Below, piece after piece: positions 50,588 through 58,778 of a DNA stretch of 64,000 bases. The stretch's first letter is position 1; the number at the start of each line of letters is the position of its first letter. The notes under the pieces are model-generated. The model saw nothing but the letters and a program-made list of their open reading frames with translations, was not told the DNA's origin and made no database searches. A program made the translations under genes and the position numbers. This DNA comes from Bradyrhizobium agreste. Its GTDB lineage: Bacteria; Pseudomonadota; Alphaproteobacteria; Rhizobiales; Xanthobacteraceae. The stretch is from assembly GCF_016031625.1 (NCBI RefSeq), contig NZ_JACCHP010000003.1:310001-374000 (forward strand), given 5' to 3'.

Positions 50588-51655
50588 GTGATCAAGGTGC
50601 TCGACGAACACGAACGCACGCTGGCGTTCGCCGAGGTGGCGCTCGGCCAGATCCGATCGCTCAGACAGACGGCCATTCCCCGCAATTACGAGATCTGGTA
50701 CGTCTACGCCACCGGCTACAACGCACCACTCAACAAGATCATCAATGAGACGCTGGCGCGCAGCGGCAAGCTGACCGAGGCCGATCTCGAGCAGATCTAC
50801 GAGACCTATCTCTCCCACATCAAGACCACCGACCGCATCGACAAGGTCGGCGCGCGCGTCGTCGGCGAGATCGACGACGTGGTGAAGGTACTGGGCGAGG
50901 CGCTCGGCATGACCGGGGCCTACGATAGCAGCCTGTCGGATGCGGCCGAGAAACTGTCGTCGGCGGAAAGCCGCGACCAGATCAAGGCGATCGTCGAGGC
51001 GCTGCTGCGCTCCACCAGCGAGATGCGCGAGACCAACAAGGCGCTGGAAGACCGGCTGACGCTGTCGAAGAACGAGATCAGCAATCTCCAGCAGAGCCTG
51101 GAGGCGATCCGCGCCGAAAGCCTGACCGATCCGCTCACGGGCCTGGGAAATCGCAAATATTTCGACCGCATGATCGGCATGGCGGTGCAGAGCGCGCTCG
51201 CCTCGGGCGAGCCGCTGTCGCTGCTGCTGTTCGACATCGATCACTTCAAGTCGTTCAACGATTCCTACGGCCATCTCACCGGCGACCAGGTGCTGCGGCT
51301 CGTCGGCCTTTCGCTGAAGCAGACCATCAAGGGCCAGGACATCACCGCGCGCTACGGCGGCGAGGAATTCGCGGTCGTGCTGCCCAACACCGCGATGCGC
51401 CAGGCGCTGACGGTGGCCGATCATATCCGCCGCGCCGTGATGGCGAAGGAATTGAAGAAGAAATCCACCGGCGAGATCCTCGGCCGCGTCACCATCTCCG
51501 TCGGCGTTTCCATGCTCAGGGAAGGCGACGACACCGACGCGCTGATCGAGCGTGCCGATGCCTGCCTCTACGCCGCCAAGCGCAACGGCCGCAACCGCGT
51601 GATCTGCGAAGCCGATCCGGAATTCGCGGTCGAGAGCCACAGCCGGGTGGCGTGA
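50588..51655 (+). CDS. diguanylate cyclase (GGDEF domain)
   Basis: The 355-residue soluble protein (from GTG 50588, with GGGG eight bases upstream; ATG 50558 is an alternative) has an N-terminal helical region of about 150 residues (NYEIWYVYATGYNAPLNKIIN), a coiled coil (about residues 150-180) and a C-terminal GGDEF domain. The active site is YGGEEF with GGEEF at residues 257-261, and DPLTGLGNRKYFDRM and LFDIDHFKSFNDSYGH are intact, so activity is expected. The inhibitory-site position five residues upstream reads KGQD, not RxxD, suggesting weak product inhibition. Confidence 0.9.
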   Translation: MIKVLDEHERTLAFAEVALGQIRSLRQTAIPRNYEIWYVYATGYNAPLNKIINETLARSGKLTEADLEQIYETYLSHIKTTDRIDKVGARVVGEIDDVVKVLGEALGMTGAYDSSLSDAAEKLSSAESRDQIKAIVEALLRSTSEMRETNKALEDRLTLSKNEISNLQQSLEAIRAESLTDPLTGLGNRKYFDRMIGMAVQSALASGEPLSLLLFDIDHFKSFNDSYGHLTGDQVLRLVGLSLKQTIKGQDITARYGGEEFAVVLPNTAMRQALTVADHIRRAVMAKELKKKSTGEILGRVTISVGVSMLREGDDTDALIERADACLYAAKRNGRNRVICEADPEFAVESHSRVA

Positions 51656-51747
51656 CGCGGCCGTCGTCCGTTCTTGACATTCCAACTTGCCAACCGACAT
51701 CTTCCTCGCCGCCGTGGCGCCTGACCGCGGCTTCGAGGACTTACGCC

Positions 51748-52278
51748 TTGCCCAATCCTCATGATTTCCATACGCCGCAACCGTCCTACACCAGGGGCGA
51801 GCTGCTGAGATCGAGCGAAGGCGGCTATTTCGGTCCGGGCAATGCGCAATTGCCTGCGCCGCCGATGCTGATGATGGACCGGATCACGGAGATCAGCCTG
51901 GACGGCGGCGAGTTCGGCAAGGGCCATGTCGTCGGCGAGCTCGATATCGTGCCGACGCACTGGTTCTTCGATTGCCATTACCGCGGCGACGCCATTATGC
52001 CTCCGACGCTGGCACTGGACGCCATGTGGCAGATGGTCGGCTATTGGCTCGGCTGGTCGGGTTCGCCCGGCAAGGGCCGCGCTATCGGCGTAGGCGAAGT
52101 TGAGTGCACCGGCGAGATCACACCGAACACACAACGCGTGCGCTACGAGGTCGCCATGCGCATGGTCCGGCGCGGCAAGCTGGTGCTCGGGATCGCTGAT
52201 GGGCGTGTGCTTGCGGATGGCATCTGCGTGTTCACGGCGAAGGACATGAGGGTCGGCCTGACCAAGGCCACAGACTGA
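51748..52278 (+). CDS. FabA-like 3-hydroxyacyl-ACP dehydratase paralogue
   Basis: The 176-residue hot-dog-fold protein has GPGNAQLPAPPMLMMDRITEIS, the catalytic His in FFDCHYRGDAIMPPTLALDAMWQMVGYWLGW with the partner Asp in ALDAMWQ, and a C-terminal KDMRVGL. FabA consensus at the tunnel reads MPGCLGLDAMWQ; here it is MPPTLALDAMWQ, so substrate range may differ. TTG 51748 is favoured by GAGGA upstream. No fabB or fabI follows, unlike the usual housekeeping fabAB(I) operon. Confidence 0.82.
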   Translation: MPNPHDFHTPQPSYTRGELLRSSEGGYFGPGNAQLPAPPMLMMDRITEISLDGGEFGKGHVVGELDIVPTHWFFDCHYRGDAIMPPTLALDAMWQMVGYWLGWSGSPGKGRAIGVGEVECTGEITPNTQRVRYEVAMRMVRRGKLVLGIADGRVLADGICVFTAKDMRVGLTKATD

Positions 52279-52283
52279 GGTCT

Positions 52284-52374
52284 CGTAGGGTGGGCAAAGG
52301 CGCAAAGCGCCGTGCCCACGATCTCGGCACGATTATCTTGAGCCGTGGGCACGCTTCGCTTTGCCTACCCTACG
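52284..52374. repeat. GTAGGGTGGGCAAAG-type repeat
   Basis: CGTAGGGTGGGCAAAG at 52284 is mirrored by CTTTGCCTACCCTACG ending at 52374, with an internal GCCGTGCCCACG / CGTGGGCACGC pair. It is a common rhizobial intergenic palindrome. Its right arm overlaps the 3' end of the TfoX-like gene. Confidence 0.8.
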
Positions 52375-52779
52375 CACCGCCTTCTTGGCACCCTTCTTCG
52401 GCGCTGCCTTCTTCGGTGCGCCCTTCTTCGCCGCTGCCTTCTTCGCCTTCGGTCGCTTCTTCACCTTGGCGCGCTGGGCGGCGGCGAGGGCCGCCCTCGC
52501 CCATTGGGCAAGCTCTGCGGAATCATCGAACAGGCGTGCCGGCAGCTCCCAGTAGGAGTTGACCACCACGGTCTTGGCGCGGGTCGAATACTGGAACGGC
52601 TTTGAGCCTTCGGCTTCGAAGTCGGGAATGGTCGTCTCGTCGGCGCGGAAGAACAGGCCGGCACGCAGTGACAGCGCGAAATTGACGCCGTCGGCGGAGA
52701 TGCCGTAGCCGGAGAACATTTTCCGTATGGTGACCGGGCCGAAATCGGCGAACAGGTCGATCAGGAATTCGCGGTCCAT
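52333..52779 (-). CDS. TfoX N-terminal-domain protein with lysine-rich tail
   Basis: The 148-residue protein has a TfoX_N domain at residues about 1-100 (FADFGPVTIRKMFSGYGISADGVNFALS, FRADE, WELPARLFDD). A Lys/Ala-rich tail follows (KKRPKAKKAAAKKGAPKK ..., histone-H1-like), ending VGKAKRAHGSR. Those last residues are encoded by the arm of an intergenic repeat, so the tail has been extended into it. Bacterial TfoX-domain proteins are loosely linked to competence; the basic tail suggests nucleic-acid binding. Confidence 0.8.
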   Translation of the reverse strand: MDREFLIDLFADFGPVTIRKMFSGYGISADGVNFALSLRAGLFFRADETTIPDFEAEGSKPFQYSTRAKTVVVNSYWELPARLFDDSAELAQWARAALAAAQRAKVKKRPKAKKAAAKKGAPKKAAPKKGAKKAVRRVGKAKRAHGSR

Positions 52780-52790
52780 GGTCACGCTCT

Positions 52791-52960
52791 CTCGTGCCCC
52801 GGACGCAGCGCAGCGTACAACGCTGCGCTGCTGAGCCGGGGCCCAGGCTTCTGCACCGATGACTATAGCTTGGCTCCCGGCTCTGCGCAGCAGCGCCATA
52901 AGCGCGTTTACGCGCGTCTTCGACGCGCTATGGCGCTGCAGCGCGTCCGGGACAAGAGAG
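52791..52960. repeat. composite palindromic repeat
   Basis: CGTGCCCCGGACGCAGCGCAGCG at the left corresponds to GCGCTGCAGCGCGTCCGGGAC at the right. Internal hairpins include CAGCGCAGCGT...ACGCTGCGCTG and GCGCCATAAGCGC. The element resembles that at 33842-33975 and separates the TfoX-like gene from sufA on the minus strand. Confidence 0.7.
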
Positions 52961-52977
52961 CAGAGCGTAGGCTGAAA

Positions 52978-53376
52978 TTACCCGTCGATCTTGGCCGGCC
53001 GCAGCTCGACCGATTCGCCGCAACCGCAGGCGGAGATCTGGTTGGGATTGTTGAAGACGAACTGGGCCTGCATCTTGTCGGCCTTGTAGTCCATCTCGGT
53101 GCCGAGCAGGAACAGCACGGCCTTGGGATCGACCAGGATCTTGACGCCCTTGTCCTCGACGACCTCGTCGGTCGGGCGGATCTCGTGGGCGTATTCGACC
53201 GTGTAGGACTGGCCTGCGCAGCCGCCGTTCTTCACGCCGACGCGCAGACCCACGATCTCCGAGTCCGCACGTTGGGTCAGCTCGGTGATGCGCTGGGCAG
53301 CGGCATCCGTCAGCCGCATCACCTGCGGGCGCGGCCGCCGCGGCTTCGGAGTGGATGCTGGTGTTGCCTGGGTCAT
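52978..53376 (-). CDS. sufA: A-type Fe-S carrier (SufA/HesB-IscA family)
   Basis: A 132-residue protein. After a basic Pro-rich extension of about 20 residues comes the HesB fold RLTDAAAQRITELTQ ... GLRVGVKNGGCAGQSYTVEY. The three conserved cysteines lie in GGCAGQ and SACGCGES. A-type carriers ferry [4Fe-4S] or [2Fe-2S] clusters from SufBCD to target enzymes. It is the last gene of the suf cluster, 49 bases after the DUF59 gene. Confidence 0.92.
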   Translation of the reverse strand: MTQATPASTPKPRRPRPQVMRLTDAAAQRITELTQRADSEIVGLRVGVKNGGCAGQSYTVEYAHEIRPTDEVVEDKGVKILVDPKAVLFLLGTEMDYKADKMQAQFVFNNPNQISACGCGESVELRPAKIDG

Positions 53377-53425
53377 GTTGTCTATGTGGTCCGTTGCGGA
53401 GCGAATTCAATGCAGGCCGAGGGCG

Positions 53426-53797
53426 TCACCACATGTTCAGCACGAGGCGGGCCTCGTCGCTCATGCGCTCGGGCGACCACGGCGGCTCCCAGACGACCTT
53501 GACGTCGACCACGCCGACGCCGGGCACGCTCGCCACCGCGTTCTCGACCATAGTCGGCAGCTCGCCGGCGGCCGGACAGTTCGGCGTCGTCAGCGTCATC
53601 TGCACGTCCACGGAACGGTCGTCCTTGATCTCGACCTTGTAGATCAGGCCGAGCTCGTAGATGTCGGCGGGGATTTCCGGGTCGAACACGGTCTTGAGCC
53701 CGGCGATGATCTCGCGGGTCAACCGCTCGGTCTCCTCCGGCGGCAGCGCCGAATGAGTCTCCATCGGATTGGCTTTGATTTCGGCCGTGTCACTCAT
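53426..53797 (-). CDS. sufT: DUF59/MIP18 Fe-S assembly protein (SufT-like)
   Basis: A 123-residue protein with the DUF59 motifs VFDPEIPADIYELGLIYKVEI and MTLTTPNCPAAGELPTMVENAVASVPGVGVVDVKVVWEPPW, including the conserved Cys in TPNCP. SufT-type proteins help mature Fe-S enzymes under iron limitation. Its start overlaps the sufS stop (ATGA), so it is translationally coupled within the suf operon. Confidence 0.9.
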   Translation of the reverse strand: MSDTAEIKANPMETHSALPPEETERLTREIIAGLKTVFDPEIPADIYELGLIYKVEIKDDRSVDVQMTLTTPNCPAAGELPTMVENAVASVPGVGVVDVKVVWEPPWSPERMSDEARLVLNMW

Positions 53798-55041
53798 GCA
53801 AACAAATCCCGCGCCTTCAAAAGCGCCTGTGCCAGATGATCGACTTCTTCCCGCGTATTATACATGCCGAACGATGCCCGGCAGGTGGCCGTGACGTTGA
53901 ACCGCTCTAAAAGCGGCATCACGCAATGGGTGCCGGCGCGCACCGCGATGCCCTGGCGGTCGATCACGGTGGCGACATCGTGCGCGTGCGCGCCCTTGAG
54001 CTCGAAGGAGATCACCGGACCCTTGCCCCGCGCCGTGCCGATCAGCCGCAGCGAGTTGATCTCGCGCAGGCGCTCCTGGGCGTAGGCGGTGAGGTCGGCC
54101 TCGTGGGCAGCGATGCGCTCCTTGCCAATCGAATTGACGTAGTCGATGGCGGCGCCAAGACCGACCGCCTCGACGATCGCCGGCGTGCCCGCCTCGAACT
54201 TGTGCGGGGGATCGCCATAGGTGACGACATCGCGCGAGACCTCGCGGATCATCTCGCCGCCGCCGTTGAACGGGCGCATCGCGACGAGGTGGTCGTACTT
54301 GGCCCAGAGCACGCCGATGCCGGTCGGACCATAGACCTTGTGGCCGGTGAAGACGTAGAAGTCGCAGCCGAGGTCCTGGACGTCGACGGGCAGATGCACC
54401 GCGCCCTGGCTGCCGTCGACCAGCACCGGAATGCCGCGCGCATGCGCGATCTTCACGACGTCCTTGATCGGGACGATGGTGCCGAGCGCATTCGACATCT
54501 GCGTGATCGCGACCAGCTTGGTCTTCGACGTCAGCAGCTTCTCGAACTCGTCGATGAGGAAATTGCCCTCGTCGTCGACCGGCGCCCACTTGATCACGGC
54601 GCCCTGGCGTTCCCTCAGGAAATGCCAGGGCACGATGTTGGAGTGGTGCTCCATGATCGAGATGACGATCTCGTCGCCTTCGTTGATGTTCGGCCCGCCC
54701 CAGGACGAGGCGACCAGGTTGATCGCCTCGGTCGCGTTGCGGGTGAAGATCACTTCTTCGGTGCGCGGCGCGTTGATGAACTGCGCCACCTTGGTGCGGC
54801 CGCCCTCATAGGCTTCGGTCGCGGCATTGGCGAGATAGTGCAGACCGCGATGCACGTTGGCGTATTCGGACGTATAGGCCTGCGTCATGCGATCGAGCAC
54901 GGCGCTCGGCTTCTGCGCCGAGGCAGCATTGTCGAGATAGACCAGCTTCTTGCCATAGACCTGCAGGGCGAGCGCCGGAAAATCCTGGCGCACGCGCGCA
55001 ACGTCATAGGCGCCGTTCTTGACCGCCGGATGCGTGCTCAT
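53794..55041 (-). CDS. sufS: cysteine desulfurase SufS (type II)
   Basis: The 415-residue protein has the class V aminotransferase fold: YLDNAASAQKPSAVLDRMT, the PLP Lys in VFTGHKVYGPTGIG, IMEHHSNIVPW, and the active-site Cys in the type II C-terminal context TATCRASFGMYNT. It extracts sulfur from cysteine as a persulfide for SufBCD. No sufE gene is adjacent; the partner must be elsewhere. Its start overlaps the sufD stop by four bases. Confidence 0.95.
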   Translation of the reverse strand: MSTHPAVKNGAYDVARVRQDFPALALQVYGKKLVYLDNAASAQKPSAVLDRMTQAYTSEYANVHRGLHYLANAATEAYEGGRTKVAQFINAPRTEEVIFTRNATEAINLVASSWGGPNINEGDEIVISIMEHHSNIVPWHFLRERQGAVIKWAPVDDEGNFLIDEFEKLLTSKTKLVAITQMSNALGTIVPIKDVVKIAHARGIPVLVDGSQGAVHLPVDVQDLGCDFYVFTGHKVYGPTGIGVLWAKYDHLVAMRPFNGGGEMIREVSRDVVTYGDPPHKFEAGTPAIVEAVGLGAAIDYVNSIGKERIAAHEADLTAYAQERLREINSLRLIGTARGKGPVISFELKGAHAHDVATVIDRQGIAVRAGTHCVMPLLERFNVTATCRASFGMYNTREEVDHLAQALLKARDLFA

Positions 55042-56342
55042 GACCGCCGCTCCAGCCAGCGCTCGGCGATGCCGATCACGTGCTCGCGCAAAGTATCATC
55101 GGCGATCTGCTCGATCGCCTCGCCGACGAAGGCCTGGATCAGCAGCGCCTGGGCCTGCTTCTCCGGCAGGCCGCGGGCCTTCAGGTAGAACAGCAGGCTG
55201 TCGTCGAGCGCGCCGGCGGTGGCACCGTGGCCGCAGGAGACGTCGTCGGCAAAAATCTCGAGCTCGGGCTTGTTGTCGGCCTCGGCTTCGTCCGACAGCA
55301 GCAGCGCACGGGTCATCATCTTGCCGTCGGTCTTCTGCGCATCGGGACGTACGATGATGCGGCCCTGGAACACCGAATGGGCGCGGTCGTCAATCACGGC
55401 GCGGAAGGTCTCGCGGCTGACGCAGTTCGGCACGGCATGGTCGACCACCAGCGTGGTGTCGCCATGTTCGGTCTTCTTCAACAGGTTCACACCGTTGGCC
55501 GAGAGCTCACTGCCCTCGCCCGCCAGCGTGATGAAACCCTGCAAGCGGCTCACCGCGGCGCCGGTGGTCATGTTGAAGAAGTTGAACTTCACATTGGCGC
55601 CGACGGTGACGAACTGCGAGGTGACGTTCACTGCGTCAGGTGCGTCGTCCATCAGGCGGATGTGCGCGACGTCGGCGTTGTCGCCGACCGAGACGATGAC
55701 GGCATCGTTGACCTGGTAGGCCCCGGCTTCCGCCGCAACAAAAGTCTCGACGATAGTGACGCGAGCGCCCTTCCCGACCGAAACCTGCGAGCGGGTGAAC
55801 GCCGACGCCGAAGCAGCAGTCGCGATGTGGATGATCTGGATCGGCGCGGACAGCTGCGCACCGTCAGCAATCGACAGCACGACGCCATCGGTCGCCAGCG
55901 CCGCGTTCAGCGCGATCACCGCATCGGTGGACGCGGTCTTGAGGAGGCCGGCGTCCTTATCCAGCACCTCAGGCAGAGTCTTGAAACCTGCCTCGGCGGC
56001 AAGCGCCTTCACGTCGGAAAGTTCAGCGGCGAACACGCCATCGACCAGCACCAGCTTGCAAGCGCCGTCGACCGCATGCGCCTTCACCGCGTCCGCGGCG
56101 CGCTTCAGCGCGGCGGCATCGGGGGTGGCTGCCAGCGGCAGCACCTCGCCGACCAGCGCACGCAGGTCGGTGTATTTCCATTCCTCGATCCGGCGGTGCG
56201 GCAGCCCGAGGCGCTCATAGCTCTCGAACGCCTCGCGGCGCACCGCGATCACGTCAGGCGAACCCGGCAGGCGGCCTTCAGCGCTGGCGAAAAGATCGCT
56301 CACCGCGCGGCCCTTTCCGGTCTTTGCCACAGCAACGTTCAT
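55038..56342 (-). CDS. sufD: Fe-S scaffold subunit SufD
   Basis: The 434-residue protein contains the SufBD core: RIEEWKYTDLRALVGEVL near the N-terminus, then beta-helix strands and the C-terminal RTHAT-like region with VFQGRIIVRPDAQKTDGKMMTRALLLSDEAEADNKPELEIFADDVSCGHGATAGALDDSLLFYLKARGL. With SufB and SufC it forms the scaffold on which clusters are built. ATG 56342 follows AAGGA. Confidence 0.93.
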   Translation of the reverse strand: MNVAVAKTGKGRAVSDLFASAEGRLPGSPDVIAVRREAFESYERLGLPHRRIEEWKYTDLRALVGEVLPLAATPDAAALKRAADAVKAHAVDGACKLVLVDGVFAAELSDVKALAAEAGFKTLPEVLDKDAGLLKTASTDAVIALNAALATDGVVLSIADGAQLSAPIQIIHIATAASASAFTRSQVSVGKGARVTIVETFVAAEAGAYQVNDAVIVSVGDNADVAHIRLMDDAPDAVNVTSQFVTVGANVKFNFFNMTTGAAVSRLQGFITLAGEGSELSANGVNLLKKTEHGDTTLVVDHAVPNCVSRETFRAVIDDRAHSVFQGRIIVRPDAQKTDGKMMTRALLLSDEAEADNKPELEIFADDVSCGHGATAGALDDSLLFYLKARGLPEKQAQALLIQAFVGEAIEQIADDTLREHVIGIAERWLERRS

Positions 56343-56354
56343 TGCAAACAATCC

Positions 56355-57107
56355 TTACGCGGCGTCCTCGAACTGGGCGTAGCCGGACGCTTCCAGCTCC
56401 AGTGCCAGCTCCTTGTCGCCGCTCTTCACGACGCGGCCCTTCGACATCACGTGCACGAAATCGGGCACGATGTAGTTCAAGAGCCGCTGATAGTGGGTAA
56501 TCACGATCATCGCGCGCCCCGGCGAACGCAGGGCGTTGACGCCGTCGGCGGCGATGCGCAGCGCGTCGATGTCGAGGCCGGAATCCATCTCGTCGAGGAT
56601 GCACAGGCTCGGCTCGAACAGCGCCATCTGCAGCACCTCGTTGCGCTTCTTCTCGCCGCCGGAGAAGCCGACATTGACGCCGCGCTTGAGCATGTCCTGC
56701 GGGATGTTCAGCGACTTCGAGACCTCGCGGACCTTCTTGAGGAAATCAGGCGTCGAATATTCATCCTCGCCGCGCGCCTTGCGCTGGGCATTCAGCGCGG
56801 TGCGCAGGAAGTTCATGGTGGCGACGCCGGGGATCTCGACCGGATATTGGAACGCCAGGAACACGCCCTTGGCGGCGCGCTCTTCCGGCTCCATCTCCAG
56901 GAGGTCCTCGCCCCTAAACAGGATCTGGCCGTCGGTGACTTCATAGCCGGGCTTGCCGGCAATGACGTGGGACAGCGTCGACTTGCCGGAGCCGTTCGGC
57001 CCCATGATCGCGTGCACCTCGCCCTCGTTCACGGTCAGCGTCAGCCCGTGGAGGATCTCACGCTCCTCGACACGAACCTTGAGATCTTTCACTTCAAGCA
57101 AAGCCAT
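56355..57107 (-). CDS. sufC: SufC ATPase of the Fe-S scaffold
   Basis: A 250-residue ABC-type ATPase with Walker A GPNGSGKST, signature FSGGEKKRNEVLQMALF, Walker B CILDEMDSGLDIDALRIA and the SufC-typical HYQRLLNYIVPDFVHVMSKGRVVKSGDKELAL. It drives conformational change of SufBD. I use ATG 57107 (MALLEVKDLKV); an in-frame TTG lies seven codons upstream. Confidence 0.95.
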   Translation of the reverse strand: MALLEVKDLKVRVEEREILHGLTLTVNEGEVHAIMGPNGSGKSTLSHVIAGKPGYEVTDGQILFRGEDLLEMEPEERAAKGVFLAFQYPVEIPGVATMNFLRTALNAQRKARGEDEYSTPDFLKKVREVSKSLNIPQDMLKRGVNVGFSGGEKKRNEVLQMALFEPSLCILDEMDSGLDIDALRIAADGVNALRSPGRAMIVITHYQRLLNYIVPDFVHVMSKGRVVKSGDKELALELEASGYAQFEDAA

Positions 57108-57168
57108 CTTGGTATCCAGTCTATTCAATTGATGTTGGAGCGCCTGAGCGCACCGCGAGGGTCGGCGA

Positions 57169-58665
57169 TCAGCCGACCGACCCTTCGAGCGAGATCGAGA
57201 TCAGCTTCTGCGCTTCCACCGCGAATTCCATCGGCAGCTGCTGCAGCACGTCCTTGACGAAGCCGTTGACGACGAGGCCGACCGCCTCTTCCTGGCTGAG
57301 CCCGCGCTGGACGCAGTAGAACAGCACGTCCTCGGAAATCTTCGAGGTGGTCGCCTCGTGCTCGAACGTTGCCGACGAGTTCTTCGCTTCGATGTACGGC
57401 ACGGTGTGCGCGCCGCACTTGTCGCCGATGAGCAGCGAGTCGCAGGCGGTGAAGTTGCGTGCGCCAGTCGCCTTGCGATGCGCCGTCACGAGGCCCCGAT
57501 AGGTGTTCTGCGACTTGCCGGCGGCGATGCCCTTGGAGATGATGCGGCTCGACGTGTTCTTGCCGAGATGGATCATCTTGGTGCCCGAATCGACCTGCTG
57601 GAAGCCGTTCGAGATCGCGATCGAGTAGAACTCGCCGCGCGAATTATCGCCGCGGAGAATGCAGCTCGGATATTTCCAGGTGATGGCCGATCCCGTCTCG
57701 ACCTGGGTCCAGGAGATCTTGGAATTGGCGCCGCGGCAGTCGCCGCGCTTGGTGACGAAATTGTAGATGCCGCCCTTGCCTTCCGAATTGCCGGGGTACC
57801 AGTTCTGCACCGTCGAGTACTTGATCTCGGCATCGTCCAGTGCGACGAGCTCGACCACGGCGGCATGCAGCTGGTTCTCGTCGCGCTGCGGCGCGGTGCA
57901 GCCTTCGAGATAGGAGACGTAGGCGCCCTTGTCAGCGATGATCAGCGTGCGCTCGAACTGGCCGGTGTTGCGCTCGTTGATGCGGAAATAGGTCGACAGC
58001 TCCATCGGGCAGCGCACGCCGGGCGGCACGTAGACGAACGAGCCGTCGGAGAACACCGCCGAGTTCAGCGTCGCGTAGAAATTGTCCGAGGTCGGCACCA
58101 CCGATCCCAGATATTTCTGCACCAGCTCAGGATGCTCGCGGATCGCCTCCGAGATCGGCATGAAGATCACGCCGGCCTTCTTCAGCTCGGCCTTGAACGT
58201 GGTCGCGACCGAAACCGAATCGAACACCGCGTCGACCGCGATCTTGCGCTTGGCCGGATCGTCCTCGCTCACCTTGGGCTCGATGCCTTCGAGCATGGCG
58301 ACTTCCCGCAGGGGAATGCCGAGCTTCTCGTAGGTCTTCAGGATCTCCGGATCGATCTCGTCGAGCGAGGTGACCGTCTTCTTCGGCTTCGGTGCCGCGT
58401 AATAGTGGATGTCCTGGAAGTCGATCTTGGGATAATTGACGCGCGCCCAGGTCGGCTCCTGCATGGTCAGCCAGCGGCGATAGGCCTCCAGCCGCCACTG
58501 GAGCATCCAGGCGGGCTCGTTCTTCTTCTGGGAGATGAATTTTACGATCTCTTCCGACAGCCCCTTGGGAGCCTTCTCGGAGTCGATCAGGGTCTCAAAC
58601 CCATAACGATACTGGTCGACGTCGATGCGCTTCACGCGCTCGACCGTCTCTTGTACGGCTGGCAT
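57169..58665 (-). CDS. sufB: Fe-S scaffold subunit SufB
   Basis: The 498-residue length is typical of SufB. Recognisable segments are [47 protein letters not shown] (with conserved Cys), [31 protein letters not shown], and the C-terminal [48 protein letters not shown] precedes ATG 58665. A 113-base spacer separates it from the upstream cysteine desulfurase gene and may contain an internal promoter. Confidence 0.95.
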   Translation of the reverse strand: MPAVQETVERVKRIDVDQYRYGFETLIDSEKAPKGLSEEIVKFISQKKNEPAWMLQWRLEAYRRWLTMQEPTWARVNYPKIDFQDIHYYAAPKPKKTVTSLDEIDPEILKTYEKLGIPLREVAMLEGIEPKVSEDDPAKRKIAVDAVFDSVSVATTFKAELKKAGVIFMPISEAIREHPELVQKYLGSVVPTSDNFYATLNSAVFSDGSFVYVPPGVRCPMELSTYFRINERNTGQFERTLIIADKGAYVSYLEGCTAPQRDENQLHAAVVELVALDDAEIKYSTVQNWYPGNSEGKGGIYNFVTKRGDCRGANSKISWTQVETGSAITWKYPSCILRGDNSRGEFYSIAISNGFQQVDSGTKMIHLGKNTSSRIISKGIAAGKSQNTYRGLVTAHRKATGARNFTACDSLLIGDKCGAHTVPYIEAKNSSATFEHEATTSKISEDVLFYCVQRGLSQEEAVGLVVNGFVKDVLQQLPMEFAVEAQKLISISLEGSVG

Positions 58666-58778
58666 TCCATCCTCCGCTCGCGGTTTCAAGGACCGCGGTG
58701 GATCAAACTCGGACGAGTATTACGATATTCCGCTGCGGAAAGCACGGGCTTAGAACCATTCAAGCCGTGTTTCGTCGC

